DNA from: Panaeolus papilionaceus
Taxonomy: Eukaryota > Basidiomycota > Agaricomycetes > Agaricales
Length of the DNA stretch: 64,000 nt
Reading direction: 5' to 3'
Assembly: GCA_015501605.1 (NCBI GenBank)
Contig: JADNRZ010000006.1
Location: 2,294,001-2,358,000, forward strand
The notes under the pieces are model-generated. The model did not search any database. It saw only the letters and a program-made list of their open reading frames with translations, and was not told the origin of the DNA. Made by a program: the position numbers and the translations under genes. Shown here piece by piece: positions 34,343-48,000 of the stretch (position 1 is its first letter; each line of letters opens with the position of its first letter).

Positions 34343-35644
34343 TATGGGAGGCCAATCGCAATTTTATTATTGCTTTACCCCAGATCTGTAGAGAGAAATA
34401 AATTCACTTAATGCTATAACACCGAATGTGATATACACCCCGAATCAATATGAAAAGGAAAATTCATGCTTTTGACCCAGTACCGGATCTATTCCTACCC
34501 CGAATCTGCACTACATGCCCCGGATCCACTACCATATCACCGAATCCATACTAATCTTGTGCCCAAACAGCGTCATAGAGGCCCAAAAAAGTATGAATCG
34601 GACATTGAAAGCGGCACAAAACAGCACTGCAGCGATTCGGCATAAAGATAAGATTATATTTCTCCTCCCTTACACAATAAGGCCTTCGATAAGATATGGA
34701 TATCAGGGAACCGAACAAAACGCAAAAAGCGTCAGCCAACCAAATCAAGCGCCATAGCGTGTCCGAGTCGCTTGTATTGTCTACACCACTTCTCTGCGTG
34801 GTTGCATGGACTTCGGAACCTTGTCGTTTCAGGGCTTATGCAGGAGAAGAACCCAATACACCTTTCGGATTGCTACAGTCTGATGAAAGCACAAAGGATT
34901 AATAGGAATAATTGTCACTTGTTGGCATAAGTGATTCGCGACCTAAATCAGGACTTGGACATGGAAGCACACTTAGCTAATACTGTCATCAACGAGATAT
35001 GTGCAGAATTTGGACTGGATAAAGGTGATTTGTAGAACTCTTTTCTTATCGTGTCATGTATCTAGCATTGCTGCATTATCGCTTCGTTTTCGGATCATCG
35101 AATTTTAACCTTTGAGTACTTGTTTCGATGATATGCACCGGAGCACACAGGTCGATCAATGCTTAATACAACTTGGAATGAGTTCACTTGTCATCTGAGA
35201 AGCAATTTGGGCTGAATGAGATCGGCAGAAACCTGTACCCTTGTTCGGTTCTGGAGATTGACCGTCTCATTTAGCAATATCTAACGTTATCTTATCCAGG
35301 GCGATTCCAGACTATCTAACTTATCTGAGCTTGCCAGGTTTGCTGATGAGCCGTATGATGCCGCTTTCAAAGTCCGAAGCATCCGTTTTTATGTGTTGCT
35401 GGTAGCAGAAACGATTCGGGGGCTTGAGGGTTGCCAAGTTCAGTTTCTGGATTCGGGGCTTCGTGTGTCGATTCGGGGGTAAGCACAGATTCGCTATTTG
35501 GCAAAAAACACGAATTTTCCATTTTATATCGATTCGGGGTGTCCAATACATTCGGTTTTCGAATGGTAAGCACAAAATTTAAAAGTCTTTTCGCTCTACA
35601 GATCCGGGGTAAAGCAATAATAAAATTGCGATTGGCCTCCCATA
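34343..35644. mobile_element. Foldback (MITE-like) element, TATGG terminus, 1302 bp
   Basis: Arms start TATGGGAGGCCAATCGCAAT at 34343 and end with the complement at 35644; about 50 terminal bases match almost perfectly. A 7-base duplication GGGACGA flanks it (34336-34342 and 35645-35651). Inner arms carry dispersed CCCCGAATC / GATTCGGGG words (34435-34550 and 35410-35540). No credible transposase. Same TATGG...CCATA ends as the elements at 26887 and 32548, so one machinery may move all three. Confidence 0.85.
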
Positions 35645-35651
35645 GGGACGA

Positions 35652-37157
35652 CGAGCTTCAGTCATCCTGGTCTGAACTTACGAGAAAATTTTTTCGACAT
35701 GGATTACCATACCTCGCTGCTTTGCTAGCTGCTTTGTAGCCATTCGCCTTTGGAAGGCGACGATGAGCCTATTTCGACCTAACCTATCTCCAATAATATT
35801 GACCTGCCCCGGAAGGCCGAATACAGCTACCAGCCATTGTACCATAATCCGTGTTATCCAAATCCAGCGTCGCACGGATTCTAGCTTCCCTCAAAGGTCC
35901 CAGTCTGGCTTCATCCGCTCGCACAAATCGACACTGGTGGTACAACCGACAGGTCTTGGTGAGAAACGATGAAGTCTGGCTGCATTCAACAACACCGGTA
36001 CACTCGATAGAGCTCTAGGTGTCAATGTAATCGCACATAGTAGTTGACAATGATAATGCGCGTCGCATTCAAGTTCACTTGTAGGGCTGGTTGCTCCAGT
36101 TCAGTTGTCGTTGTGTCCTGATGCTCCACGAACGACTATTTCCTTTCATTACACGAGTGCCAAGAATGAATTAATAGAGGCGCAGCAGCGTGAACTTGCC
36201 AAGGTATATTCAATAGGATTAGACTACGGTGGAGATGATCGACGCGAACCTGGACAATTAGGCGCTTCAGTTCTGGTTTCGCGTCGTTTACTCTTAAATC
36301 TTTTATGATAAAATATACAGTCATTTTCTGGTACGAAACGCGCGACTCGACTCGACACGAGACGGCTCCTTGAAGTTTACTCCATACTCTTCTCCCACTC
36401 AGCAATTTTCAACCAACAACAACGTTCGAGAAGCAAACCTAGGGCTCCCCTGAACCATTGCCTCCGGTAATTCGTGGAGTATCCAGTGAGAATTTGACAG
36501 ATATATATGCTATCCATGGGAAACAGTGCCCCGGACTGTGGATTCTATCCACTAACAGCTAATAGGCATTGATGTACCCTAGGGAGCTACTAGCATGGTT
36601 TAAGCAGACTTCGATCATCCAATCCAGAAGCGATTGTCAGCTCGGTTCTCGGTTTGTTGGACGACCGTAATTACACTAAAGGATACTCCTCTTACGATGC
36701 TATTCCTCTCACATGGGTGCCCGGAATAGATTGAATTGACCACGCTTCACCGGAGAAGAAGGTATGCGCGTCTACCGAGACCGGCAATCCCAACATTATC
36801 ACTTTTCTGTGTCAAAAACTTGACGTTTTCTGGTTATCGATCAACTGTTACCTTAAATGTGGATGCAAAAGCAGTGTGTCGTCGAGAAGATCTCGTGGTG
36901 AAGCAAATTCGTTATGCGAACCTGAAAGTGATCGCCAGAAATATCACGATACCCGGAGGCTATGATTGGTGAAGCAGTAGCAAAGTCATGAAACTCCTGC
37001 GTGTTATGGAATAACACAACCCGCCCCCAGTTACCTACGACATGAGAGTCCGACGCACCCGTGTGGAAAGAGCTATTTCGAGAGAAACTATCGATTAGGA
37101 ACTACAATTTTGAATAGTAAGAATGAAAGTAAAGATATTCACGGGCGCAGGTTTCAG
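35652..37157. other. Intergenic, about 1.5 kb
   Basis: No supported gene; short open frames lack motifs. The right end is the peroxidase promoter. Confidence 0.45.
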
Positions 37158-37164
37158 TATAAAA
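37158..37164 (+). promoter_or_regulatory. TATA box of the peroxidase gene
   Basis: TATAAAA 88 bases upstream of the ATG at 37246, a normal spacing for secreted fungal peroxidase genes. Confidence 0.6.
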
Positions 37165-37245
37165 GCAAGGTATCATCGCTGCATGACCCCAGGCAACTAC
37201 AGTTCGACCTCTAGTTCTCCAGCTCTCATTTCTTCAACCATTGCA

Positions 37246-38490
<1,245 letters not shown>

Positions 38491-39326
38491 ACGTTCCACG
38501 AGGGAGTTCGACAGACAGACATCGCGGTTTTTTTCTCATTATTTAAATTTTTTATGCACAGTTACCGCTCACACAGTTCATTGTCATTTAGTGTTTCGAA
38601 AAATCATGTATATATTATCCAGCAATCGGATCCACATATACCTGGATGCGTGGTGCTTATACCACAACAAACTTGAGTGAATCGGAAGATCCTGGGACCC
38701 CTCTCCACTCCATAGTCATTGACCCTGCTTTTCATGTTTTAACTATCAGCTACACATACAGTGCCTCTGAAGATACATAAAACCTTGCCAGCGCCATGTT
38801 GGCTGACAAACCAAGCGATGGAACATGTAGAGTTTTTAGATGGAGGTCGGCCCCATCAGCGAGTGCAACCAAGCTGCAGTTCGAGGATTCATGTTTTCGA
38901 CGAAGAACAGTCCTCAAAAACTACCAGATCCTAGTATTGGAACACCGATATATCTCGCTCTAACCAGCATAGGAAAGTCTTGTTAGCTCATCGCAACCCT
39001 GAGCTTGACCAACGACCTGTGTGTCAGTGTCAATTGCCGCAGTGGACTGCACCAGGCGGTGACAGGTACATGAATTTAGCTGTAGACATGCTTGTTCTCT
39101 CTACGCAGATAAAAAAAAACGAAGATAGCATATGCAAGTAACTCTACAATTAAAACTCATCATACATAGAAGCGAAGCATTTTGCATATCAACCACACAT
39201 ACATCATCATCACCAACCAACCACCCCCCTTCCTGGGTTTGTGTTGGGACAATTCTCCCAACGCCACTGGCACTCTCGCATCGCATCACCCCAACGACCA
39301 CCGCCCGGCGTCAGAGAAGGCAAGTT
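38491..39326. other. Intergenic between convergent genes
   Basis: 3' regions of the peroxidase and the importin. No supported gene. Confidence 0.5.
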
Positions 39327-42300
39327 TTACATAGTCACAGACGAATATCCAAAATTCGACCCCTCCAACCCCCTCGCAACAAGTGTAAACTGCTGCGCTG
39401 CCTCCCTCGTCTTCTTCAACGATCGTGATCTACCATAACCCCATCAACATTCAGCTCAACTAAGAAAGCATGGGGAGTAAAAATGAAAGAGAACGCACCC
39501 AACCACAGCCTTGATAAACTTCTCTTTCGCATCCAAACCCGCTTTAGAGGGATAAAACGAGTCCTGCATCAAAAAAACAACATTATCAGCTCTTCCTCTT
39601 ACACCCATCAACCCAATAAAAAGACGCAAACTCACCGATAACAATATCTCCCTCATCCACCCCGCCGCCCCACCCCTCGTCTCCACCATCTCCGTCCCAG
39701 GTGGAACCCTCACCAACAACACCCCCAGAATCTCAATCAAATTCTGCACAGCGCTGCGCGGTGACACGCCCGCGAACCCTTCGAGGATGGCTTTCATGAC
39801 CGCCCGCCCGTGGTTGTTGAAGAGCATCGCTTTGTGCGGTGCGAGTTCTTCGATAACGCAGGTGCGATTGATGAGGGCAGACTGTGGATAAATGGGTATT
39901 AGCGGAGTGAACAATACTGTGAGGAGAGGAGGGAGGGGATGGAAGGGACGTACGAGGAAATTACATGCATAAACCAAGGAGTATCTTTCCTGAAGCGACA
40001 GCGCCCTGATCGCACATTGAAGGAGCGCATCGAGAAGGCCAGGTGAGAGGGTATAAAATGCATTGGTGAAATCCTGCGCGACCTAGATATGAAACACATC
40101 AGCATGTCAATTAAGAACAATAACCATCAGCATCGTGGTCAACAACGAAAAATGTTCGCAGTAAAGGCTCACCCTTTCCATACAAACGAAAAACGCCTGC
40201 ACAATATCCGGATTCTCATCCATACCTCCTTCCCCGCCCATCACTTCCAAACTGCACCTCAAAAGCACAGGCAGCGTCGCGCGCACCGTGTTCTCAGCTT
40301 CAGGTGTAGGCCCGCTTTTCATATTCAGATTCCTGGTTGACAGCATTAGTTTGGCATTAGAATACGGGCATATACATGGACAGGACTGGAGGAAGGAAGG
40401 GATGACTTACAACGACAACGTCATAGGCGGAGGGTTAAGCTGGCCAATCAGAATACCCGCGAGCGAGATCCACGCAGCCGTGAGCTGGCGCTGTGCAGAC
40501 AAACACACAAGCTCAAGAAGAGGACCAGCAGGAAGCGAGATGATCGTCAAATCAGAGGGAAGCGACGTGATCGATTTGAAGAGGTCGCTCAGAGCCTATG
40601 GAAACCAGCGTCAATCACCCAAATAAAAATGACAACGGAACACATATACGCACATTACTAACCCCAGCATCAACACTCCAAACCTCAACAATACCCCTCA
40701 CAACAGCAAAAATCGCATCCCGCAACTTCACAGCGCGCTCATCCGCCCGCGCGATGTTGATCTTTTCGACTTCGGCTTGGACGAGGGGGTCTGTGTCGTC
40801 TTCGAGCATCGTCATGCCTTCGACGGTGCGGGTGAGGCCTTTCGCGACGCCGGAGAGGGTCTCGAGGTGTAGGATTGTAGAGGCGCGGGCTTCGTCTGGG
40901 AGCTGAGGGGTGTGAGGGTGATGATGATGATGAAAAGAAGGGATGAAGTGAGGGCAGGTTAGACACGACGATAGAAATTGGGGAAAAGAGGGCGTACCGC
41001 GGATGCATTCTGAAGCGCCTCGTACAGTTTTTGAACAATAGGATTGATAACAGCCTACACATAACCAGGTCAGCAACAATCAACGCATATATGCGCGATT
41101 TAGACCACAAAAACACACCTCAATAGCCGGAATCTCCTCTTCCACCGGCATAGCTTGAATAACGCTCGAAATAGACTGAAGAACTTTGCTCTTCTCCGTA
41201 TCCTAAAGCCATTCATATCAGCACTAGTCACCAAAACACAGAGCACAAAGCGCATACCGGCACGCTTCCCAACCCCGCATGCAGCTCTCCAAATGCAACA
41301 ATATGCTTCGCCAGTTCCTTCCTATTAGCCTCGCACAAGTTCCTCAACGCGATCGCTGACGCAAGACTCAACGCCGGATCAGGGAGGGCTGAGACAACAT
41401 ATGAGAGAACCGTGAGTAGGAGGTTAGGCTGAGTGGATGTGGCGGGTGGGTGTGGTTGATCTGAGAACCAGGACGAGTAGGCACCTGGACAACCAAAGCG
41501 TAACGCAGGAATGAGCTGATGGTGTGTGAGGATGGAGGAGAGAACGCGCACCGATAAGACCCAACGCCGTTCTACGGACTCGAGGACGTCCTGTAAATGG
41601 TAACCTCCCCAGGATCTCTGGACTGAAGAGGCGATGTAGGTTAGCCTTTTCCATATCGACGGCTTCTTGGATGGAGGTGATGCAGTGCAAGGTGGCTTCA
41701 ATTTGCTATAGGTGTCATGAATAAGAGAGGCCAAAGCAGAACGCGGTCTCGAACATACCTGCCACCCATCAGTCTCTTGTCGAGTCGCCAACCTATCTGC
41801 GATATCCTTGATAAAGTACTCGAGCATGTCTCCGCGCAGCACGTAGTAACTGGTCAAATGTAAGACTAATTACCACTCAGGAAGAAACGAGGAGCATACG
41901 CATTGACAAGGATATCCCCAACATCGCGTCGATACCTATCGAAACCATATCAAAACACGCCCATAACTCACTCAAGAAAATCAGCTCACACTTGGAATTT
42001 CTCGATCTGATCCCTCGACCACCCACTCCCCTGAGGAGGGAACGCCACCTTGCGTCTCAACACAACCACCAGCTCCGTATACACCGCCTTGGCCATCATA
42101 AACGACTTCTCCCTATCCGCCTGATCAAGCTGCTGCTGCTGACGCTGCGCCGGCGTCCCGTCCGTAAGGTCCTCGTACTCTTCATCCTCGCCATACCAAT
42201 CCGTAGACCACAGCGCCTCCTGAAGCAGGTACCAAAACGCAAGCGTCATCTCACTCTCTTCTTCATCGACACCGAAGTACCCCGGTAAGCCAGTGTACTG

Positions 42301-43704
42301 CAAAAGCAGCCTCAGGAAATTCTGAACAAGGTGACCTTTCGTCGTCGGTGGCGTATTGGGGCCTGTCACAACGGGCGCAGATGACGCGATGTTGATAGCG
42401 ATGTACGAAGTCGAGTGGTCGCCCAGTGCGACGATAAGCTTGCACAGGGAGTGGAAAATAGACGAATAATCCTCATTTTTCAGAGCATGTTGCATAATTT
42501 CATTCCCGACAACATCGAGCCAAATCATCAGAGGTTCTGTGAGCGTTTTCGTCCCTGCGCCATCAGCGAGAGGCGACTTGGCCATAATCTCTTGAAGAGC
42601 GTCGGATGAAGCGATAAATACGGAGTCCTCGGAGAAGGAGGGGTCGAGGAGGGTGATAAGAAGTGGGATGAGAGGCGTGAGTTCACTGCGTGGAGGTGAA
42701 ATGTGATGAGAGATAAGAGCAAACACGAGCGTGCGGCGCACCTTCCCGTCGTGGAACCCAACCACGCCTGCAGATTCTTCAAAGCAGCCGTAAAGTGACT
42801 AGTCGGTAGTGTACCAAGAGGTTGAGAAATGGTAGAAGTGATAGCTCGAACAACCATAGGCGCAGCGTCCATCAAAGACTGCTGCATCTGAGCCCTGTTA
42901 CCAACATCTATCAATGGCATATCCTGGAAAATGAAAGGGAAAAGAGACTTCCAACGTACTTACTTGTCCCCAGTAAATCAGCATGTCCTACTTCTTCAGC
43001 TACAATGGCTAGAAAGTCGTGTATATGGTCTGTTGAAACCCCTTTTTCTGTGTACGTGGACACGCATGAAAGGATCCATCCTGGCCAACGTGACGGGTGC
43101 CCTGGCGCGAGTTTTAGTGCCAAAGATGATATCTGCCCCAATGAATACGTGTTAAAATGTGAGGTAAAGTGACAAAGGAATGAAAGTAAACTCACTGCGA
43201 CGAACATCTTCCTCAGAATGAATTTGGGCAGGCCTTGGACGACAGAGTGCGCCGTGAGCTGAACCATCAGATCCCTCAATGATTCATAGTGTTCCTGCGG
43301 AAAAGCGTCCCTAAAACGCAACACATCAGTATTTCGCCCTCTTTTCAAAGAGCCAAAGGCAACCCCAGCTCACCAATCCCTCGCGATCTTCACCTGCGCC
43401 GTATGCGCACCAAAAAACTGCACATTCTGATCCGGGTGGTTCAACAACGGAATCACCAGCCCCCACGCTTCGTTCCTTTTCTGAATATCAAACAAGTCTT
43501 GCTGGATTCTCTTCACTTCTTCAGGCGCCACGCCCACGGGTTGCGAATATCCGCGTTGGATCAGCTGGAGTTGAAGGGGTGGTAATGAGACTCCATGATA
43601 TTTTTCTTTTTTTAGGAGGGTGAGGATGGACGAGACTGACTGACTTGTGCCGCCTGATCGATGTCTGATTGAGAGAGAGATGGGAGGAAGGGTGGGTTGG
43701 ACAT
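39327..43704 (-). CDS. Importin-beta family karyopherin, importin-13/Kap111/Pdr6 type
   Basis: Nuclear transport receptor made of HEAT repeats that binds RanGTP and carries cargo through the pore. Start at 43704 (MSNPPFLPSLSQSDIDQAAQ), exon 43704-43645, then from 43564 LIQRGYSQPVGVAPEEVKRIQQDLFDIQKRNEAWGLVIPLL and NVQFFGAHTAQVKIARDW, the importin-beta N-terminal domain. Further exons give DAFPQEHYESLRDLMVQL, ALKLAPGHPSRWPGWI, and a long exon (about 42750-41990) with TLAFWYLLQEALWSTDW as in importin-13. Many short introns follow. The C-terminus KEKFIKAVVG joins across an intron of about 70 bases to SRSLKKTREAAQQFTLVARGLEGSNFGYSSV and a TAA at 39329-39327. This ARGL..Y/FGY end is typical of the subfamily. 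I did not fix every internal exon. Confidence 0.88.
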
Positions 43705-43829
43705 TGGATGAGAGCAAATTAAGAGCGGTGAGTTGTGGTTGAGAAAGGATGCTGTGATCGCGGATGTCGTGCAACAGGTGTTGTGAGCAAAGGCCTCTGC
43801 CAAACAACGCGACCCCTATTTGCCATCCC

Positions 43830-44830
43830 CTGATGCAGCTGCTCAGAGTGCGTATATGCTAGATGACAGCAGTAGATTCGTGTGACATGAATCGTTTTAT
43901 GGATTTTAATGCTGTGGAACTTTGTAATCTTGCTTCTCTGGCTAATGAAGTCCTGTTCCCCCATATTAATAAATTAATTATTTTAAAAAAAAAATTTTAC
44001 AACGCTCCTGATCGAGGTGACACATTGCAATCGCACCTTCCATACATCATTGGTGAGCTGTTCGAGATTTGACTTGTCCTCGACTGCTCACTCCACAACG
44101 TGTCCTACATCGTAGTTACGATAGTGAGACCTCCGGCTGACGAGAGACCTGCTACAGCTTTACACAGCTTGAGGACCGCCCGTTGAGATGCTGGCAAGCG
44201 GGCAACTGTGATAGGCGTGAAGTATAGTACCAAACCAACCGTTTCGTCACTTTAGATACGAACAGGCCCCGGATGTGAATTAAAGAGGAAAGGAGAAACA
44301 CAAATCGTTACGCACCTGTTGTCGTTCATCAAGCGCTGGACCTGGTTCACGATTTCAAGCGAGGAGATTTTCTCAACGGCGAAGCCAGGTGTGTCAATCA
44401 AGTAGACAGGCGAACTTCGCCATTCTATACGCTTGACCTCATAAACCGATACATGTTGTGTATATCCCTCAAGCTGACTGCTCGACAAGTTGTTGACCGA
44501 CGAATATGGGCCTGCTAGTGCTTCAATGAACTGTATTCGGAATCATCGTTCTGTTTTAGCAATGGGGCGAAAATATTACCGAGCACCTACGCTACTCTTC
44601 CCTGCTCCAGTAGGACCGATTATTCTATTGATTGACCCGGCTAAGTTCACCTACGATGGGGCTGAAAGTACTGTTTACCTACAATATTTTCAGGGCGTTA
44701 GGAGCCCATCTGTTGCCTCGCTGCACCTTTCGTACGTCGATAGTACCCGTGAGATTCAGGTACAATATCCACTGAATAGCACATGCACCAGTCTATTTAC
44801 TTACTATCACGATTGAATTGGTCATTATAA
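43830..44830 (-). pseudogene. Decayed copy of the P-loop GTPase
   Basis: Nearly identical over most of its length to the intact GTPase at 53523-54884. Leftward it shows the first-exon end (RGNRWAPNALKIL), the P-loop GPTGAGKSS at about 44610, a second exon with LEGYTQHVSVYEV and LIDTPGFAVEKI (44488-44300), and the AVLKLCKAVAGL exon. It is damaged: the G4 region reads TTM-stop-D (TAG for the Trp codon), about nine bases are missing after SEQSR, an A/T-rich run of some 40 bases (about 43975-44005) replaces part of an intron, and homology ends near 43900, so the C-terminal third is gone. The first-exon start is also absent. Close to the importin start, which may share this promoter region. Confidence 0.82.
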
Positions 44831-45063
44831 GCTATTTTCGTGTGTACATGAAATTCAACTAATTATATTAATGTTGGGTTTGGTATGTGAAACGAAGCCC
44901 GACAGAAATGGGGCTTCAGTTCAAATCTTTCGATATCTGTGCGACACGAAGATCGTGGTCAGGGGATGATGACAAATCAACGTTCAACTCCCGTCGTGCG
45001 TGACTTCAAATTTCGGAATCTCAAAATGATCCATATCCCTCCCCGAGGGCAGGGCTTCAAACG

Positions 45064-48000
45064 ATGTCGGAACATCCAGTTCAAGACGATGAACGTGCTC
45101 CATGCCCTAGACGACCATCCTTGGGGGCACAATCCGTGTCCACTGTCGTTCCATCCCCATCCTCACCCTCAGACAACCCACCTGAAAACCTAACCCATGA
45201 TCCACTATCAACACGCTTGACTGTGCCTCAACCACCACGTCGCCCTCGTCGTCTTAGCAGTGTCCAAGTTCCAGAATCGCTCCAAAAGGGCACCATTATG
45301 ACTAAAGTCTCCATGAAGAAGCAAAAGGCATTTTCATTTCGGCTCGACGCAGACCTCGGTCAGATTGTGTGGGAGTCCAAGAAGTACAAGATTAGTGAGT
45401 TAATTATACCTTTTTTTTTGTATTGATTTTTATTTCGCCCTAGATGACGTCTAACTCTAAACCTCTCTTTCATCTTTCTCACTAGTTCCGATCGAGAACA
45501 TCAAGGAGATACGGCTGGGAGTCGACTCCAGATTTTACCGGGCGCAGTTCCAGTTACCCTCCAATGTAGAGGACAGATGGTTAACGGTCATATATGTCCT
45601 AGATGGGAGGTATCGGACACTACATCTCATGGCGCAGACGGCGGAAATCTGTCAAATGTGGGAGAACTCTCTGAAGGAGCTGCATTCTATCCGGTTGTTA
45701 CTCATGCGAGGCTTAGGCAATGCCGAGATGAGAGAGTCATTGTGGGTCAAACAGTATTGGACAGGTGCTGATGAGGAGGGTGATCAGAGGTTGTCGTTTG
45801 ATGAGGTGGTCAAGTTCTGCAGGGGTCTTGGCATTAATTCAAGCGAGGAGGATTTAGAGAGGAGATTTGTGGTACGGCCTTCATTATCTGCGATAATTTT
45901 TTTACTTAACATTTTTGATAGCATGCTTCTCAAGGGAAACCGTACTTGGACTTTGAGGATTTCCGGGCGTTCGTCAAACTTCTCAAGTCGAGACCAGAGG
46001 TGGAGCGATTATACAAAAAGCTCATCTCCAGAAGCGAGTCTGAAGTGTTTGACTTTGATGTTTTTCAATGCTTCATGAGGAATACTCAGCGGGTAAACGT
46101 CTCATTTCAGCTTTTTTTTCTCCAGTTTTGACTAACTGGTTTCCTCAGTCGTATTTGCCAGATGCAGATCTCCAAGCAATTTTCGACAAACACTCTGTTT
46201 ACCCTTCTGCAGCAGTCAAGAACCCAACTTCAACCTCAATCGTAGTTTCACCTCCCAACGAAATTACGAAATCATCGCCATCTTCAAACCATGCTGCGAC
46301 GACATCCAAACCCACAATGACGGTGGAAACATTCACTGCATTCCTCTTATCGTCCGAGAACTCGGCATACTCAGATGTCCACCGCGGTATCTGGCACGAT
46401 ATGACCCGGCCCCTCTGCGAGTATTTTATCTCATCGTCGCATAATACGTACCTGGTTGGGCATCAGCTCGTGGGTGAAAGCACGATTGAAGGATATATTA
46501 GGGCGTTGTTGCAAGGTTGTAGGAGTGTTGAAGGTATGCTGATGCCTCTCTTATTTTTTTCTTATTTTTTTTTTCGTTGTAAGAATGCTGACATTTTTTT
46601 TTCTTCTTTTATTTTTTGGTAAAAAAAAATAGTTGACATCTACGACGGCGACAACGGCCCTATGATCTTCCACGGCAAAACTCTCACCTCAAAAATCTCC
46701 CTACGGGAAGTCTGTCGCGCTATCATAAAGTACGGATTTATCGCCTCCCCATACCCTATCATCATCTCAGCTGAAGTGCACTGCTCAGTTCCGCAGCAGG
46801 AGCTGATTGCTGAGATTATGATTGAGGTTTTCGGGGATGCGTTGGTCAGGTCTATCTCTGATGCGCCTGGACCAACGACGGGCCTAGAGAGCGTCAAGGT
46901 GCAGAAGATTGAGAGTTTACCTAGCCCGGAGGAGCTGAAAGGCAAAATTTTGCTCAAGGTGCATTTGTTCCGTCACATTAATTTATGTAGCATCATGCTA
47001 ATTTTTTTCCCAAGACAAAACATCTTACGCTTCCGCATTTCCCAACGACGGATGGCAACGTCGATCAGGCACATCCAGCAGACGTGACAACAGATTTTTA
47101 TTCCACTGAGCCCTCATCTCTGTCGGATTCTGATATGGGTACAAGGAGGGGAGGAAAGGGCGTCAAGCATTTGAGCGAATCTGCGTCGGGGTCTATGTTG
47201 CCGACACCCACTGTTGTGCCAAATCTTCCTGTGATAACACGGGAAAACCGGAAGCAGGAGAAAGGAAAGTCGAAGAGCGAGGACGGGGGAGTGAAGGGTA
47301 ATAGTTGTTTAGTTTTCACGATATTACCTTTTACTAACATCATTTTTCAGGTCAGCTCAATAGAGCAGGAGCGAGCTTTTTGAGCAAAATACGAGGCGTT
47401 GGGAGGTCCTCATCTTCGTCATTGCCTATCAAAATACGTGGTCATCGTTCATCAGGAAGCACTTCAACCATCATTAGCGCCCCTGCTATAGGTTTATCGC
47501 AATCGCCCCCAATGATGCCGCCGACACAACTTGTGCAATCACCGAGTCAACAATCCGAGTCAAGCCCTCCTTCCTTCCCATTCCACTCAACATCTCTTCT
47601 CTCTGCATCTGGATCGTCCGTTCCTACTCGCACTGTATCCTCCATCAATGCTGCGCTCAACATTCCCAATCCTGCTAGTCATAGCTCAAACACCTCCAAA
47701 TCTAAGCCCAAAATGTCGCCTAACCTCGTTTCTCTCCTTGTTTACACCGTTGGGGTTAGGTTCAGGGGGCTGAACAAGAAGGAGTACTATGCGCCTGAGC
47801 ACATGTTTTCGCTGTCGGAGAATGTGGTGAATAGGATGATCGCAAGATCACCTTCGACTTATGAGGCCAATGGCGAGCATGCGGAGTCGGATGTTACTGG
47901 GGTTGGGACGACAGCAACGGTGACGGCGACGGAAGATGAGGGAGGAGTTGCGAATGGGACTGCCGTGGGTGGGGGATATGCTCCGAGGGTTACTGCTATG

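Noticed and set aside
45064..45394. PLC N-terminal exon as a separate gene
   Set aside because: Its donor joins in phase with the PH-like exon, and the downstream exons form one complete PLC domain order.
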